In this document: in pieces, positions 43,315 to 52,044 of the stretch | Numbering within the stretch: the stretch's first letter is position 1 | How the letters are laid out: every line of letters begins with the position of its first letter | Assembly: GCF_030817835.1 (NCBI RefSeq) | Contig: NZ_JAUSZR010000001.1 | Span: 1,302,001 to 1,366,000, forward strand | Direction of reading: 5' to 3' | Length of the DNA: 64,000 bases | DNA from: Pseudarthrobacter sp. W1I19 | GTDB lineage: Bacteria; Actinomycetota; Actinomycetes; Actinomycetales; Micrococcaceae | The notes under the pieces: generated by a model | Database searches by the model: none | Seen by the model: the letters and a program-made list of their open reading frames with translations, nothing else | What the model was told of the DNA's origin: nothing | Position numbers and translations under genes: made by a program

Positions 43315-44409
43315 ATGACTTCCAGCCCTGCCATGTCCGCTGCCGGCGCCCTCGCTGCAGACCATCCGCTCATGGACGGTCGCACCGCTGACTCGCCGCT
43401 GATTACGGCGTACCGGGGCGGCAAGCCGTCCAGGCGCCCCGTCTGGTTCATGCGGCAGGCAGGGCGCTCCCTTCCGGAATACCTGAAGGTCCGCGAAGGC
43501 ATCGCGATGCTGGACTCCTGCCTTCGGCCGGAACTGGCGTCGGAAATCACGCTCCAGCCCGTCCGCCGCCATGACGTCGATGCCGGCATCTTCTTCTCAG
43601 ACATCGTTATTCCACTGAAGCTGGCCGGCGTTGGCGTGGACATCGTTCCGGGTGTGGGCCCGGTCCTGGACAGGCCCGTGCGGACAGCGGCGGACGTTGC
43701 TGCACTGCCCCAGCTGACCTGGGAGGCACTGGAACCCATTCGCGAGGCTGTGCGGCTCACCGTTGCCGAGCTCGGCAAAACACCCCTGATCGGCTTCGCC
43801 GGGGCACCTTTCACCCTGGCGGCCTACATGGTGGAAGGCAAACCCTCCCGCGACCACCTCGGCCCGCGGACCATGATGCACGCTGACCCCGAGACCTGGA
43901 GCGCGCTGGCCAACTGGGCAGCTGACGCATCCGGCATGTTCCTCCGGGCACAGCTCGAGGCGGGCGCCTCCGCCGGTCAGCTCTTCGACTCCTGGGCGGG
44001 CTCCCTGGGCCTGGCCGACTACACCAAGTACGTAGCCCCTGCATCCGCCCGTGCCCTCGACCACGTGCGGCACCTTGGCGCGCCGCTGATCCACTTCGGT
44101 ACCGGAACTTCCGAGCTCCTGGTGGCCATGCGCGATGTGGGCGTGGACGTGGTAGGGGTGGACTACCGCCTTCCGCTGGATGAGGCCAACCGCCGGCTGG
44201 GCGGGTCCGTCCCCCTTCAGGGCAACATCGACCCCGCCCTGTTGTCCGCCCCGTGGGAGATCCTCGAGGCCCACGTGAGAGCCGTCATCAAGGCCGGCTC
44301 AGCGGCTCCGGGCCATGTCCTTAACCTCGGTCACGGCGTCCCTCCGGAAACCGACCCTGCCGTCCTGACCCGGGTTGTAGAGCTCATCCACTCCATCTCC
44401 CCGGAGTAA
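43315..44409 (+). CDS. hemE: Uroporphyrinogen III decarboxylase HemE
   Basis: Makes coproporphyrinogen III. 364 residues from ATG 43315 (MTSSPAMSAAG); GGAGG precedes it, though closely. An in-frame start at 43228 would add 29 residues not typical of the family. Signatures RPVWFMRQAGRSLPEY, FFSDIVIPLKLAGVGVDIVP, GFAGAPFTLAAYMVEG and LQGNIDPALL are present. It leads hemE-hemY with only three bases between the genes. Confidence 0.95.
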   Translation: MTSSPAMSAAGALAADHPLMDGRTADSPLITAYRGGKPSRRPVWFMRQAGRSLPEYLKVREGIAMLDSCLRPELASEITLQPVRRHDVDAGIFFSDIVIPLKLAGVGVDIVPGVGPVLDRPVRTAADVAALPQLTWEALEPIREAVRLTVAELGKTPLIGFAGAPFTLAAYMVEGKPSRDHLGPRTMMHADPETWSALANWAADASGMFLRAQLEAGASAGQLFDSWAGSLGLADYTKYVAPASARALDHVRHLGAPLIHFGTGTSELLVAMRDVGVDVVGVDYRLPLDEANRRLGGSVPLQGNIDPALLSAPWEILEAHVRAVIKAGSAAPGHVLNLGHGVPPETDPAVLTRVVELIHSISPE

Positions 44410-44412
44410 ACC

Positions 44413-45834
44413 GTGGACGCCAACAAGGCCGGGACCGCGGACGCCCTGGTGCTGGGCGGGGGGATCTCGGGGCTGCTGTCCGCCCGGGAACTCGCCGCTG
44501 CCGGGCACCGGGTAACGGTCCTGGAAGCGGGCCTGGAGTGGGGTGGTTGCGTGGGCAGCCACAAGGTTGCCGGCGTTACCCTGGACAGCGGGGCCGAATC
44601 CTTCGCCACCCGCTCCGACGCGGTCGCCACCCTGGCTGGCGAACTCGGCCTTTCCAGCCGGATCGTCCAGCCCCGGCCAGGCGGCGCCTGGGTGCAGCTC
44701 CCGGACGGTCCCCGCGAACTTCCCAAAACCGGTGTCCTGGGCATCCCCGCCAACCCGTGGGAGCCGGAAGTACGCCGAACCCTGGGCCTGCTTGGTTCCC
44801 TGCGGGCGTCCCTGGACCGGATCCTTCCCGCCTCCGCAGGCGCCACCGCGGAGGTTGTAAGCGTGGCCGCGCTGGTCAAGGCGCGGATGGGCAGCCGCGT
44901 CCTGGAGCGCCTCGTGGCGCCGGTAGTCGGAGGCGTCCACTCGGCTGATCCGGCCCTGCTCGACGTCGACATGGTGGCACCGGGACTCCGGGCCGGACTC
45001 CGCAAGCACGGCTCGCTGGCCGCCGCCGTAGCCGCCCAACGGCGCAACAGCGCCGGACCCGCCAAGGCAGGCTCCGCCGTCGCCGGCCTGGAAGGCGGCA
45101 TGCACACCTTGGTCAGCGCGCTGGTCAGCGATCTCCGGGCCCGGGGCGTCACGCTCCTGGCCGGCACACGCGCGGTGTCGGTGGCCAGGACATCGGAAGG
45201 CTGGCGCGTGGACGCTGCCGGAAAGACGTACGACGCCGGCCTGCTGGCAGTTGCCGTCGATGGTCCGGCTGCCGTCGGCCTGCTGGAGTCAGCGGTTCCC
45301 GCCATCGCGGGCAAGAAGCCGGGCTCGGGGCCCGACGTGCAGCTTGTCACGCTGGTACTGGACAAGCCTGACCTGGACAGCCGTCCGCGCGGCACCGGCA
45401 TCCTCGTTGCGCCCCAGACCCCGGGCGTCCGGGCCAAGGCCCTGACGCACGCCACCGGCAAATGGGACTGGCTCGCGGACGCCGCGGGTCCCGGACGGCA
45501 TGTCCTTCGGCTCTCCTACGGGCGGATCGAGCGGACGGGCAGCCAGGCCGCCGGCCTTGGTACCGATGACGAACTCCTGGCCGCGTCGCTGATCGACGCT
45601 TCGGCGCTGCTGGCCGTCGGCATCAGCCGGCAGGACGTTGTGGACTGGGACGTTGTCCGGTGGCCCGGGTCCCTGCCGTTTGCCGCCGTCGGACACCGTG
45701 CACGGGTGAACGCGATCCGGGAAGCCTGCAGCGCAGCCGGAGGCCTGGCCCTGGTGGGTGGCTGGGTAGCGGGCAACGGACTCGCCGCAGTGGTATCCGA
45801 CACAAAAGACCAGATACGGAAGCTCACTTCCTGA
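44413..45834 (+). CDS. hemY: Coproporphyrinogen III oxidase (HemY/CgoX)
   Basis: FAD enzyme of the protoporphyrinogen-oxidase family; in Actinobacteria with ChdC it oxidises coproporphyrinogen III to coproporphyrin III. 473 residues. The FAD motif LVLGGGISGLLSARELAAAG is at about 13. LDSGAESFATRSDAV, VGGVHSADPALLDVDM, SAVAGLEGGMHTLVSALVSD and C-terminal LALVGGWVAGNGLAAVVSD are typical. GTG start directly after hemE. Oxygen-dependent chemistry is inferred from the family. The function name follows the presence of chdC and the absence of hemN/hemF in the window. Confidence 0.93.
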   Translation: MDANKAGTADALVLGGGISGLLSARELAAAGHRVTVLEAGLEWGGCVGSHKVAGVTLDSGAESFATRSDAVATLAGELGLSSRIVQPRPGGAWVQLPDGPRELPKTGVLGIPANPWEPEVRRTLGLLGSLRASLDRILPASAGATAEVVSVAALVKARMGSRVLERLVAPVVGGVHSADPALLDVDMVAPGLRAGLRKHGSLAAAVAAQRRNSAGPAKAGSAVAGLEGGMHTLVSALVSDLRARGVTLLAGTRAVSVARTSEGWRVDAAGKTYDAGLLAVAVDGPAAVGLLESAVPAIAGKKPGSGPDVQLVTLVLDKPDLDSRPRGTGILVAPQTPGVRAKALTHATGKWDWLADAAGPGRHVLRLSYGRIERTGSQAAGLGTDDELLAASLIDASALLAVGISRQDVVDWDVVRWPGSLPFAAVGHRARVNAIREACSAAGGLALVGGWVAGNGLAAVVSDTKDQIRKLTS

Positions 45835-45946
45835 ACGTTGTTACTGGTCAGCCCGGCGAGTCCTCCGAAAGGGCCTCCCGGTGGCCACCGTTCCGGGCTT
45901 TCGCCGGCTTTCATTTCCCCGCGGAGCATCGTTAGGGTCGATGACT

Positions 45947-46966
45947 ATGGTTCAACACAAGTCCGAGCTTTCAATGTCCCGGACTGGTATCCATGGGGGA
46001 ATCCGGCGCGGCGCTGCAGCCGCGGCAATCGGAGCGGTACTGGTTCTGTCCACAGGCGTCCCGGCGTCCCAAGCCGTGGAAGGAACAGGCGATCCCGGCG
46101 ACCCTTCGGCTCCGGCCGTGGACACCGCATCCCTGCCGCTGGTGGTCCCGCTGACGGCGCAGTCTGCCGAGGCGCGAGGGGACGCGGCCGGCCGGAACCG
46201 CGACAAGAGCCGCAACTCCGCCCGTAACGGCACTCCTGATGCACGTCCGGCAGCCACTGCCTCCGCTTCCGTTTCGGCGGTTCCCTCGGCGCTCCTGCCG
46301 GCCATCACCGCCACACTCTCGCCCAATGCGGGGTCGGCGCCGGCGACTACCACTACGCCCTCACCCGTTCCGACGGCGGGCGGCGCTCCAACGTCCAGCA
46401 CTCCGACGGCCACCCGGCCTGCCACGTCCGCTCCTTCGGGCTCCGCCGCCGTGCCGCAGGGACCTGCTGCGTCTCCCGCGTCCTCCGCCCCGGTCCAGGC
46501 CCCCGCCCCTGCATCTTCCGCCGCCGGAACCCCGGCGCCAGGGACGCCGGCTGCTGCCATCCCGTCAGCTGCTGCCCCTGCCGGGCCGGCTACCGCTGGG
46601 CAAGCCCCCGGCGCACAGGAAACGCCGGCGGGTGCGGCCGGTGCCACGGCAGAGCAGCGCAGCCCGGCCGGATCCGGTCCAGCGGATCTTCCCGGGACCG
46701 CCAACGGCCAGTCCGGAACCGAAGCAACCGCAGGGACTCCATCCAGTGCGGCATCAGCCGCGCAGGCGCCGCTCTATGCAGTGCCTGAGCCCAACTCGGG
46801 GTGGACGCCGTCCTATGGTGGAGCCACCCAGGCCAGCAGCGTGCGGAGCAACGCGGAGCTGAATACGCAGGCGGAGCCCAAGAGCGCACTGGTCTGGCTG
46901 GGCTCGGGACTGGTGGGAGTGGCCGGGGCTGCGGGGCTGGTCTTTTTCCGCCTGCGGAATCCCTAG
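45947..46966 (+). CDS. Pro/Ala/Ser-rich secreted protein with C-terminal membrane anchor
   Basis: 339 residues, no recognised enzymatic domain. Signal peptide: basic region, then AAAAAIGAVLVLSTGVPASQA. A linker of about 240 residues is dominated by Ala, Pro, Ser, Thr and Gly (ASPASSAPVQAPAPASSAAG and similar), followed by PEPNSGWTPSYGGATQASSV, a C-terminal helix ALVWLGSGLVGVAGAAGLVF and FRLRNP. This looks like a wall-spanning stalk anchored by its C-terminal helix; no LPXTG is seen. ATG 45947 is chosen over ATG 45941 because TAGGGT lies eight bases upstream. It sits between hemY and chdC; any link to heme is unproven. Confidence 0.75.
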   Translation: MVQHKSELSMSRTGIHGGIRRGAAAAAIGAVLVLSTGVPASQAVEGTGDPGDPSAPAVDTASLPLVVPLTAQSAEARGDAAGRNRDKSRNSARNGTPDARPAATASASVSAVPSALLPAITATLSPNAGSAPATTTTPSPVPTAGGAPTSSTPTATRPATSAPSGSAAVPQGPAASPASSAPVQAPAPASSAAGTPAPGTPAAAIPSAAAPAGPATAGQAPGAQETPAGAAGATAEQRSPAGSGPADLPGTANGQSGTEATAGTPSSAASAAQAPLYAVPEPNSGWTPSYGGATQASSVRSNAELNTQAEPKSALVWLGSGLVGVAGAAGLVFFRLRNP

Positions 46967-47015
46967 GACCGTCCTCCGGTCCGGGCGGGAAACGAATGCG
47001 CATGTGACTTTAAGC

Positions 47016-47036
47016 ACTTCTACGCTGTGTAGAACT
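47016..47036 (+). promoter_or_regulatory. Candidate operator upstream of chdC
   Basis: An inverted repeat TTCTAC-N5-GTAGAA (47018-47034), extended by A/T at both ends with one mismatch, lies 45 bases before chdC in the only long gap of the lower heme operon. It could bind a dimeric regulator. It does not match iron boxes I know (Fur, DtxR/IdeR). Confidence 0.4.
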
Positions 47037-47080
47037 TGCTGGTTTCGACTTGGCGGGTGTGAAGGGGCAAACTTGTAACC

Positions 47081-47782
47081 ATGAGCCACACTTCTGCCGA
47101 ATCTGTCACTAAAACCGAAGAATCAGCCGAGCAGTTCTTCACCCTCTGGACGGTCTTCAAGCGCTCCGAAACCCTGATCCGCAGCGCAGACGCTGCCCGT
47201 GACTTCGAAGCGCTGCTGGAACGGCTGGCCCAGGGCGGCGTGACACACCGCGGCAGCTACGACGTTTCGGCCATGCGTGCTGACGCGGACGTGATGGTGT
47301 GGCTCCACGGACCCAAGCCTGAAGCCCTTCAGCAGGCTATCCGGGACATCCGCCGCAGCACGCTGTTCGCCGGAACCGAGATTGTCTGGTCAGCCATGGG
47401 TGTGCACCGCGAGGCTGAGTTCGCCAAGAACCACACTCCTGCATACTCCCGGGGTGTCGCACCGGCCGAGTGGCTTTGCGTGTACCCGTTCGTGCGCTCG
47501 TACGAGTGGTACATCCTGCCGGAGGCCGAGCGCGGCAAGATGCTCCGCGACCACGGCCTGCTGGGCCGTGACTTCCCGCAGGTCATCTCCAACACCGTTT
47601 CCTCCTTCGCGCTGGGCGACTGGGAGTGGATCCTGGGGCTGGAGGCACCCGAGCTCGTGGACCTGGTGGACCTGATGCGCCACCTGCGCGCCACCGAGGC
47701 ACGCAACCACGTCCGGGAGGAAATTCCGTTCTACACCGGCCGCCGCATCTCCGCGGCCGAGGTTGCCGAGGTGCTAGCATGA
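47081..47782 (+). CDS. chdC: Coproheme decarboxylase ChdC (HemQ)
   Basis: Last step of the coproporphyrin-dependent heme pathway: decarboxylates coproheme III to heme b using peroxide. 233 residues, chlorite-dismutase fold. The proximal heme ligand is H158 in MLRDHGLLGRDF, the radical Tyr is Y135 in LCVYPFVRS, and H118 in AKNHTPAYSRG is the residue linked to actinobacterial ChdC chemistry. The true chlorite-dismutase distal Arg pattern is not evident. ATG 47081; the stop overlaps hemH (ATGA). Confidence 0.96.
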   Translation: MSHTSAESVTKTEESAEQFFTLWTVFKRSETLIRSADAARDFEALLERLAQGGVTHRGSYDVSAMRADADVMVWLHGPKPEALQQAIRDIRRSTLFAGTEIVWSAMGVHREAEFAKNHTPAYSRGVAPAEWLCVYPFVRSYEWYILPEAERGKMLRDHGLLGRDFPQVISNTVSSFALGDWEWILGLEAPELVDLVDLMRHLRATEARNHVREEIPFYTGRRISAAEVAEVLA

Positions 47783-49062
47783 GCCCGCTCGAGGCACGGG
47801 AACCGGCCGAAGTTACGGCCGTGAACCCCGTCACCGAGGCAGGACGGATGGCGCCGAAGAACTACGACGCCGTCCTCCTGGCCTCCTTCGGCGGACCCGA
47901 GGGCCAGGAGGACGTCATCCCGTTCCTCCGCAACGTCACCCGCGGCCGCGGCATCCCGGACGAGCGGCTCGAGGAAGTGTCACACCACTACCGGGCCAAT
48001 GGCGGCATCAGCCCCATCAACCAGCAGAACCGTGAGCTCAAGGCGGCCCTCGAGGCTGAACTGTCCGCCCGCGGCATCGATCTGCCCGTGCTGTGGGGCA
48101 ACCGCAACTGGGCACCGTACATCCCGCAGACCCTGCAGGATGCTTACGACGCCGGGCACCGCCGCCTGCTGATGGTCACCACGAGTGCCTACTCCTGTTA
48201 CTCCAGCTGCCGCCAGTACCGCGAGGACATCGGCATGGCACTGACCGAAACCGGCCTGGACGGCAGGCTCGAGGTGGACAAGGTGCGCCAGTACTTCGAC
48301 CACCCCGGCTTTGTGGAACCCTTCATCGAGGGCACCGCCGCCGGCCTGGCTTCGGTCCGCGAACAGCTCGCCGCTGCCGGCACCCCTGACGCGCCGGTCC
48401 AGATCCTGTTTGCCACCCACTCCATCCCCACCCGGGACGCCGAAGCGGCAGGCCGGTCAGAGGGTGAACCGCGCGAATTCGAAGAGGGTTCCGCCTACGT
48501 TGCCCAGCACCTGGCCACCGGTGCCGCAGTAATGCAGCGTGTCGAAGAGGAATCGGGCCTCACTGCGCCGTGGTCCCTGGTGTACCAGTCCCGATCCGGT
48601 GCGCCGCACGTGCCCTGGTTGGAGCCGGACATCAACGACGCCATTGAGGAGTTGGCCGGGCAGGGCGTTAAGGGCATTGTTATTGTGCCGCTCGGGTTTG
48701 TCAGCGACCACATGGAAGTCGTCTGGGACCTGGACACTGAAGCCCTGGAAACCTGCGCCAACCTTGGCCTTGCCGCCATCCGGGTGCCCACCCCCGGCAC
48801 GCACCGCAAGTTCGTTAATGGGCTCGTGGACCTGATTTCCGAGCGGACGGTGGCCAACAACATCAGCGAGCGTCCCGCCGCGACCGCCCTGGGGCCCTGG
48901 TACGACGTGTGCCGGCCGGGATGCTGCGCGAACTTCCGCGGGGAAAAGCCAACCGTCGCCGGAGCGGACACCACCGTGGGCACGGGCCACGATCCCTACC
49001 CGGGTGAAACACCTGCCGGCCAGGCCGCGTCCAATACTGCCGGGGGAGCGCCGCAGCAGTGA
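47779..49062 (+). CDS. hemH: Coproporphyrin III ferrochelatase (HemH/CpfC)
   Basis: Inserts iron into coproporphyrin III. 427 residues, longer than usual because of N- and C-terminal extensions. Core: AVLLASFGGPEGQEDVIPFL, ISPINQQNREL, VLWGNRNWAPYIPQTLQD, the metal-site His in FATHSIPT, and YQSRSGAPHVPWLEPD. Cysteines in SAYSCYSSCRQY and YDVCRPGCCANF match the [2Fe-2S] ligand arrangement of mycobacterial ferrochelatase. The C-terminal tail is Thr/Gly/Ala-rich and probably disordered. ATG 47779 overlaps the chdC stop, and the stop overlaps hemC by GTGA. Confidence 0.95.
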   Translation: MSPLEAREPAEVTAVNPVTEAGRMAPKNYDAVLLASFGGPEGQEDVIPFLRNVTRGRGIPDERLEEVSHHYRANGGISPINQQNRELKAALEAELSARGIDLPVLWGNRNWAPYIPQTLQDAYDAGHRRLLMVTTSAYSCYSSCRQYREDIGMALTETGLDGRLEVDKVRQYFDHPGFVEPFIEGTAAGLASVREQLAAAGTPDAPVQILFATHSIPTRDAEAAGRSEGEPREFEEGSAYVAQHLATGAAVMQRVEEESGLTAPWSLVYQSRSGAPHVPWLEPDINDAIEELAGQGVKGIVIVPLGFVSDHMEVVWDLDTEALETCANLGLAAIRVPTPGTHRKFVNGLVDLISERTVANNISERPAATALGPWYDVCRPGCCANFRGEKPTVAGADTTVGTGHDPYPGETPAGQAASNTAGGAPQQ

Positions 49063-50057
49063 CGGTCCGCATCGGAACCCGCGCCAGCAAGCTCGCGCTC
49101 ACCCAGACGCAGCAGACGGCGGACCAGCTGGCCGCCGTCGGAGGCTTCGCGGTGGAGCTCGTCCATATCAGGACTGACGGCGATGTACTCACCGGTTCCC
49201 TGTCGCAGATGGGCGGGACTGGCGTTTTCGTCGCCGCCCTGCGAGACGCGCTGCTGCGCAGCGAGTGCGACGTGGCGATCCACTCGCTCAAGGACCTGCC
49301 CACCGGGGCCGCAGTGGGGCTCAGCCTGGCGGCCACCCCGAAGCGGGTGGACGTCCGCGACGTCCTGTGCGCCCGTGACGGGCTCAAGCTTGCCGATCTC
49401 CCGTCCGGAGCGACAGTAGGGACGGGTTCGCCCCGCCGGGCTGCCCAGCTCCGCGCCGCCCGCCCGGACCTGGACATCAAGGACATCCGCGGCAACGTGG
49501 ACACCCGCCTGGGCAGGGTCCCCGGGCTGCCGGGCAACGCCACCGCCGAGGTGGTTCCGGGAAAGTCCTGTGACCTGGATGCTGTGGTGCTGGCCGCAGC
49601 CGGCCTGGAACGCATCGGCCGGCTGGACGCCGTCAGCGAATTCCTCGAGACGGACGTGATGCTGCCCGCCGCCGGCCAGGGATCGCTTGCCATCGAGTGC
49701 CGCACCGCAGACGCTCCGCCTCGGCCGGGTTCAAGCGAAGGCTCCAAGGAAGTCCTGGCCCAGGCACTGGCCGCGCTGGATGATCCGGACACCCGGCTGG
49801 CTGTGACTGCCGAACGCGCACTGCTGGCGCGACTTGAGGCAGGCTGCGCCGCGCCAGTAGGGGCGTACGCCTACCGCAAGGGCAGCATGCTCCACCTCGA
49901 AGCCGTGGTGTGCGCCGTGGACGGCACCGCTTCGGTCAGGGACAAGCGGGCAACGGACGGCCTGACGGAAGTGGGCGCCACCCTGTTGGGCATCGAACTC
50001 GCCGAGGTCCTCCTGGCCGCTGGTGCCGCCGACATCGCAGACCTGCAGGCTTCCTGA
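49059..50057 (+). CDS. hemC: Porphobilinogen deaminase HemC
   Basis: Joins four porphobilinogens into hydroxymethylbilane. 332 residues. RIGTRASKLALTQTQQTADQ, the catalytic region DVAIHSLKDLPTG, VGTGSPRRAAQLRAARPDLD, IRGNVDTRLGRV and the dipyrromethane-cofactor C263 (LEAGCAAPVGAYA). A short insertion lies in domain 3 (TADAPPRPGSSEGSKEVLA). GTG start overlapping hemH. Confidence 0.97.
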   Translation: MTVRIGTRASKLALTQTQQTADQLAAVGGFAVELVHIRTDGDVLTGSLSQMGGTGVFVAALRDALLRSECDVAIHSLKDLPTGAAVGLSLAATPKRVDVRDVLCARDGLKLADLPSGATVGTGSPRRAAQLRAARPDLDIKDIRGNVDTRLGRVPGLPGNATAEVVPGKSCDLDAVVLAAAGLERIGRLDAVSEFLETDVMLPAAGQGSLAIECRTADAPPRPGSSEGSKEVLAQALAALDDPDTRLAVTAERALLARLEAGCAAPVGAYAYRKGSMLHLEAVVCAVDGTASVRDKRATDGLTEVGATLLGIELAEVLLAAGAADIADLQAS

Positions 50058-50114
50058 GCCCGCCATGGCACTGCTTTCGCGCCACCGGAACCCCGTTCGC
50101 GGGGGTTGTTGAGC

Positions 50115-50984
50115 ATGCCTCCCGGCGCCGGCAGCCTGCCCGGCAGCAAGCCGCTTGACGGGGTGCGGGTCCTGATTACCCGTAGCCCGGAGCGTTCGCT
50201 GCCGCTTGTGGCGGCCCTTCAGGAGGCCGGCGCGCAGGCGGTGCTGCTTCCGCTGATCGACTTCGAACGCGCCGCGGACCAGCATTCGCTGGACGTGGCC
50301 TGCGATGCACTGGGCGCCGGTGCCTTCGACTGGCTGGTGGTCACCAGCGCCACCACGGTCCATGTGCTCCTGGCCAAGGCGGCCGAACGAGGCCTCAGCC
50401 TGCGGCAGTGGATTCCTGCCGGCACCCGGATCGCAGCCGTGGGACCGGCGTCCCGGAACCTTCTGGAAAGAGCCGGCCTGCCGGTGGAACTGACGCCCAG
50501 GGACGAACAATCTGCGGCGGGGCTCCTTGAAGTATGGCCGGCCAATGCCGGGAAGGTCCTGCTGCCCCAGACGGAGATCGCATCGGCTCGCCTCGCCGAA
50601 GGGCTGAGGGCGGCAGGCTGCCTCGTCACGGCAGTCACCGCCTACCGTACCGTTGATTACCCGGCGGCAGCGGGGCGCAGGCTCGCCATACCGGTGGAGG
50701 ACGGGGCACCCGGCCAGGTGCCGCCGTCGTACTCCCTGGTGGCGCCGGAAGCAGCGGCCGCGGAAATCGCCGCGGGACGAATCCACGCGGTAGTGGCCGC
50801 CTCGCCCAGCGCGGCGCGGCGGATCCATGCAATCTCGCCGCTGCACGGCTGCCGGCTGGTGGCGATTGGACGGTCGACGGCGGAACAGGCCGCCGCGCTT
50901 GGCCTTCCGGTGGCGGCCATTGCCGCAGAGCCGACGCCGCAGGGCCTGGTGGCCGCGGTCGAGACGGCGCTCGCCCCGGGTTGA
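50115..50984 (+). CDS. hemD: Uroporphyrinogen-III synthase HemD
   Basis: Cyclises hydroxymethylbilane with ring-D inversion. About 289 residues; the sequence is weakly conserved, as usual. VLITRSPERSLPLVAALQEA near the N-terminus, FDWLVVTSATTVHVLLA, KVLLPQTEIASARLAEGLRA and VTAVTAYRTVDYP fit the bilobed fold; VAASPSAARRIHA and IGRSTAEQAAALGLPV are in domain 2. ATG 50115 is preferred to the TTG codons at 50106/50109. The start lies 57 bases after hemC, and hemB follows after 79 bases. Confidence 0.9.
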   Translation: MPPGAGSLPGSKPLDGVRVLITRSPERSLPLVAALQEAGAQAVLLPLIDFERAADQHSLDVACDALGAGAFDWLVVTSATTVHVLLAKAAERGLSLRQWIPAGTRIAAVGPASRNLLERAGLPVELTPRDEQSAAGLLEVWPANAGKVLLPQTEIASARLAEGLRAAGCLVTAVTAYRTVDYPAAAGRRLAIPVEDGAPGQVPPSYSLVAPEAAAAEIAAGRIHAVVAASPSAARRIHAISPLHGCRLVAIGRSTAEQAAALGLPVAAIAAEPTPQGLVAAVETALAPG

Positions 50985-51063
50985 CGGGCCGGCGCATGCC
51001 GCAGGGTGCGGACAGCCGCCAGCGGGTACACACATTCCACAGACAACGTGAAGGACGTCGAAC

Positions 51064-52044
51064 ATGACATTTCCGAGCCAACGCCCCCGCCGCCTGCGCA
51101 CGACTCCGGCCATGCGGCGGCTGACCGCCGAAACCCGGCTGGCGCCGGCCGAGCTGATCCTTCCCGCCTTCATCCGTGAAGGCCTGGCCGAACCCAACCC
51201 CATCACGTCGATGCCCGGCGTTGTGCAGCACACCACTGACACGTTGAAACGGGCAGCGGCGGAAGCCGTTGAGCTGGGCCTGGGCGGAATCATGCTGTTC
51301 GGCATCCCCGAAACGCGGGACGCGGAGGGCACCGCCTCCCTGGATCCTGAGGGAGTCCTGAACAAGGCCATCCGGGATGTCCGGGCGGAGGTCGGCGATG
51401 ACCTGGTGATCATGAGCGACGTGTGCCTGGACGAGTTCACTGACCACGGGCACTGCGGTGTGCTGGACGCCGACGGCTACGTTGACAACGACCGGACCGT
51501 TGAAATTTACGCCAGGATGGCAGTGGCACAGGCCGACGCCGGGGCCCACATGCTGGGACCGTCCGGAATGATGGACGGCCAGGTGGCCGCCATCCGGTCG
51601 GCGCTGGATCAGGCCGGGCATACCAACACCTCGGTTGTTGCCTACGCCGCCAAGTACGCGTCGGCCTTTTACGGGCCGTTCCGTGAAGCGGTGGACTCGC
51701 AGCTCAAGGGTGACCGGCGGACTTACCAGATGGACGCCGGCAACCGGACCGAAGCCCTCCGGGAGGTGGAACTGGACCTTGCGGAGGGAGCGGACGTGGT
51801 GATGGTGAAGCCCGCCATGAGCTATCTGGACATCGTTGCCGATGTTGCAGCAATGAGCCCGGTCCCCGTAGCCGCTTACCAGATCTCGGGGGAGTACGCG
51901 ATGATCGAAGCCGCCGCTGCGAACGGCTGGATCGACCGCCGCGCCGCCATCACCGAATCGGTGCTCGGCATCCGACGCGCAGGTGCCCACGTGGTCCTGA
52001 CCTACTGGGCCGCTGAGCTGGCCGGCTGGCTGAAGGAGTCCTGA
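51064..52044 (+). CDS. hemB: Delta-aminolevulinic acid dehydratase HemB
   Basis: Condenses two aminolevulinates to porphobilinogen. 326 residues. Schiff-base lysines are K197 ([14 protein letters not shown]) and K249 ([11 protein letters not shown]). The metal-site region reads [14 protein letters not shown], so one cysteine of the zinc-type Cys triad is replaced by Asp. This suggests a magnesium-dependent or mixed metal site. The allosteric magnesium region ([19 protein letters not shown]) is present. ATG 51064; its stop overlaps the next gene by one base. Confidence 0.96.
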   Translation: MTFPSQRPRRLRTTPAMRRLTAETRLAPAELILPAFIREGLAEPNPITSMPGVVQHTTDTLKRAAAEAVELGLGGIMLFGIPETRDAEGTASLDPEGVLNKAIRDVRAEVGDDLVIMSDVCLDEFTDHGHCGVLDADGYVDNDRTVEIYARMAVAQADAGAHMLGPSGMMDGQVAAIRSALDQAGHTNTSVVAYAAKYASAFYGPFREAVDSQLKGDRRTYQMDAGNRTEALREVELDLAEGADVVMVKPAMSYLDIVADVAAMSPVPVAAYQISGEYAMIEAAAANGWIDRRAAITESVLGIRRAGAHVVLTYWAAELAGWLKES

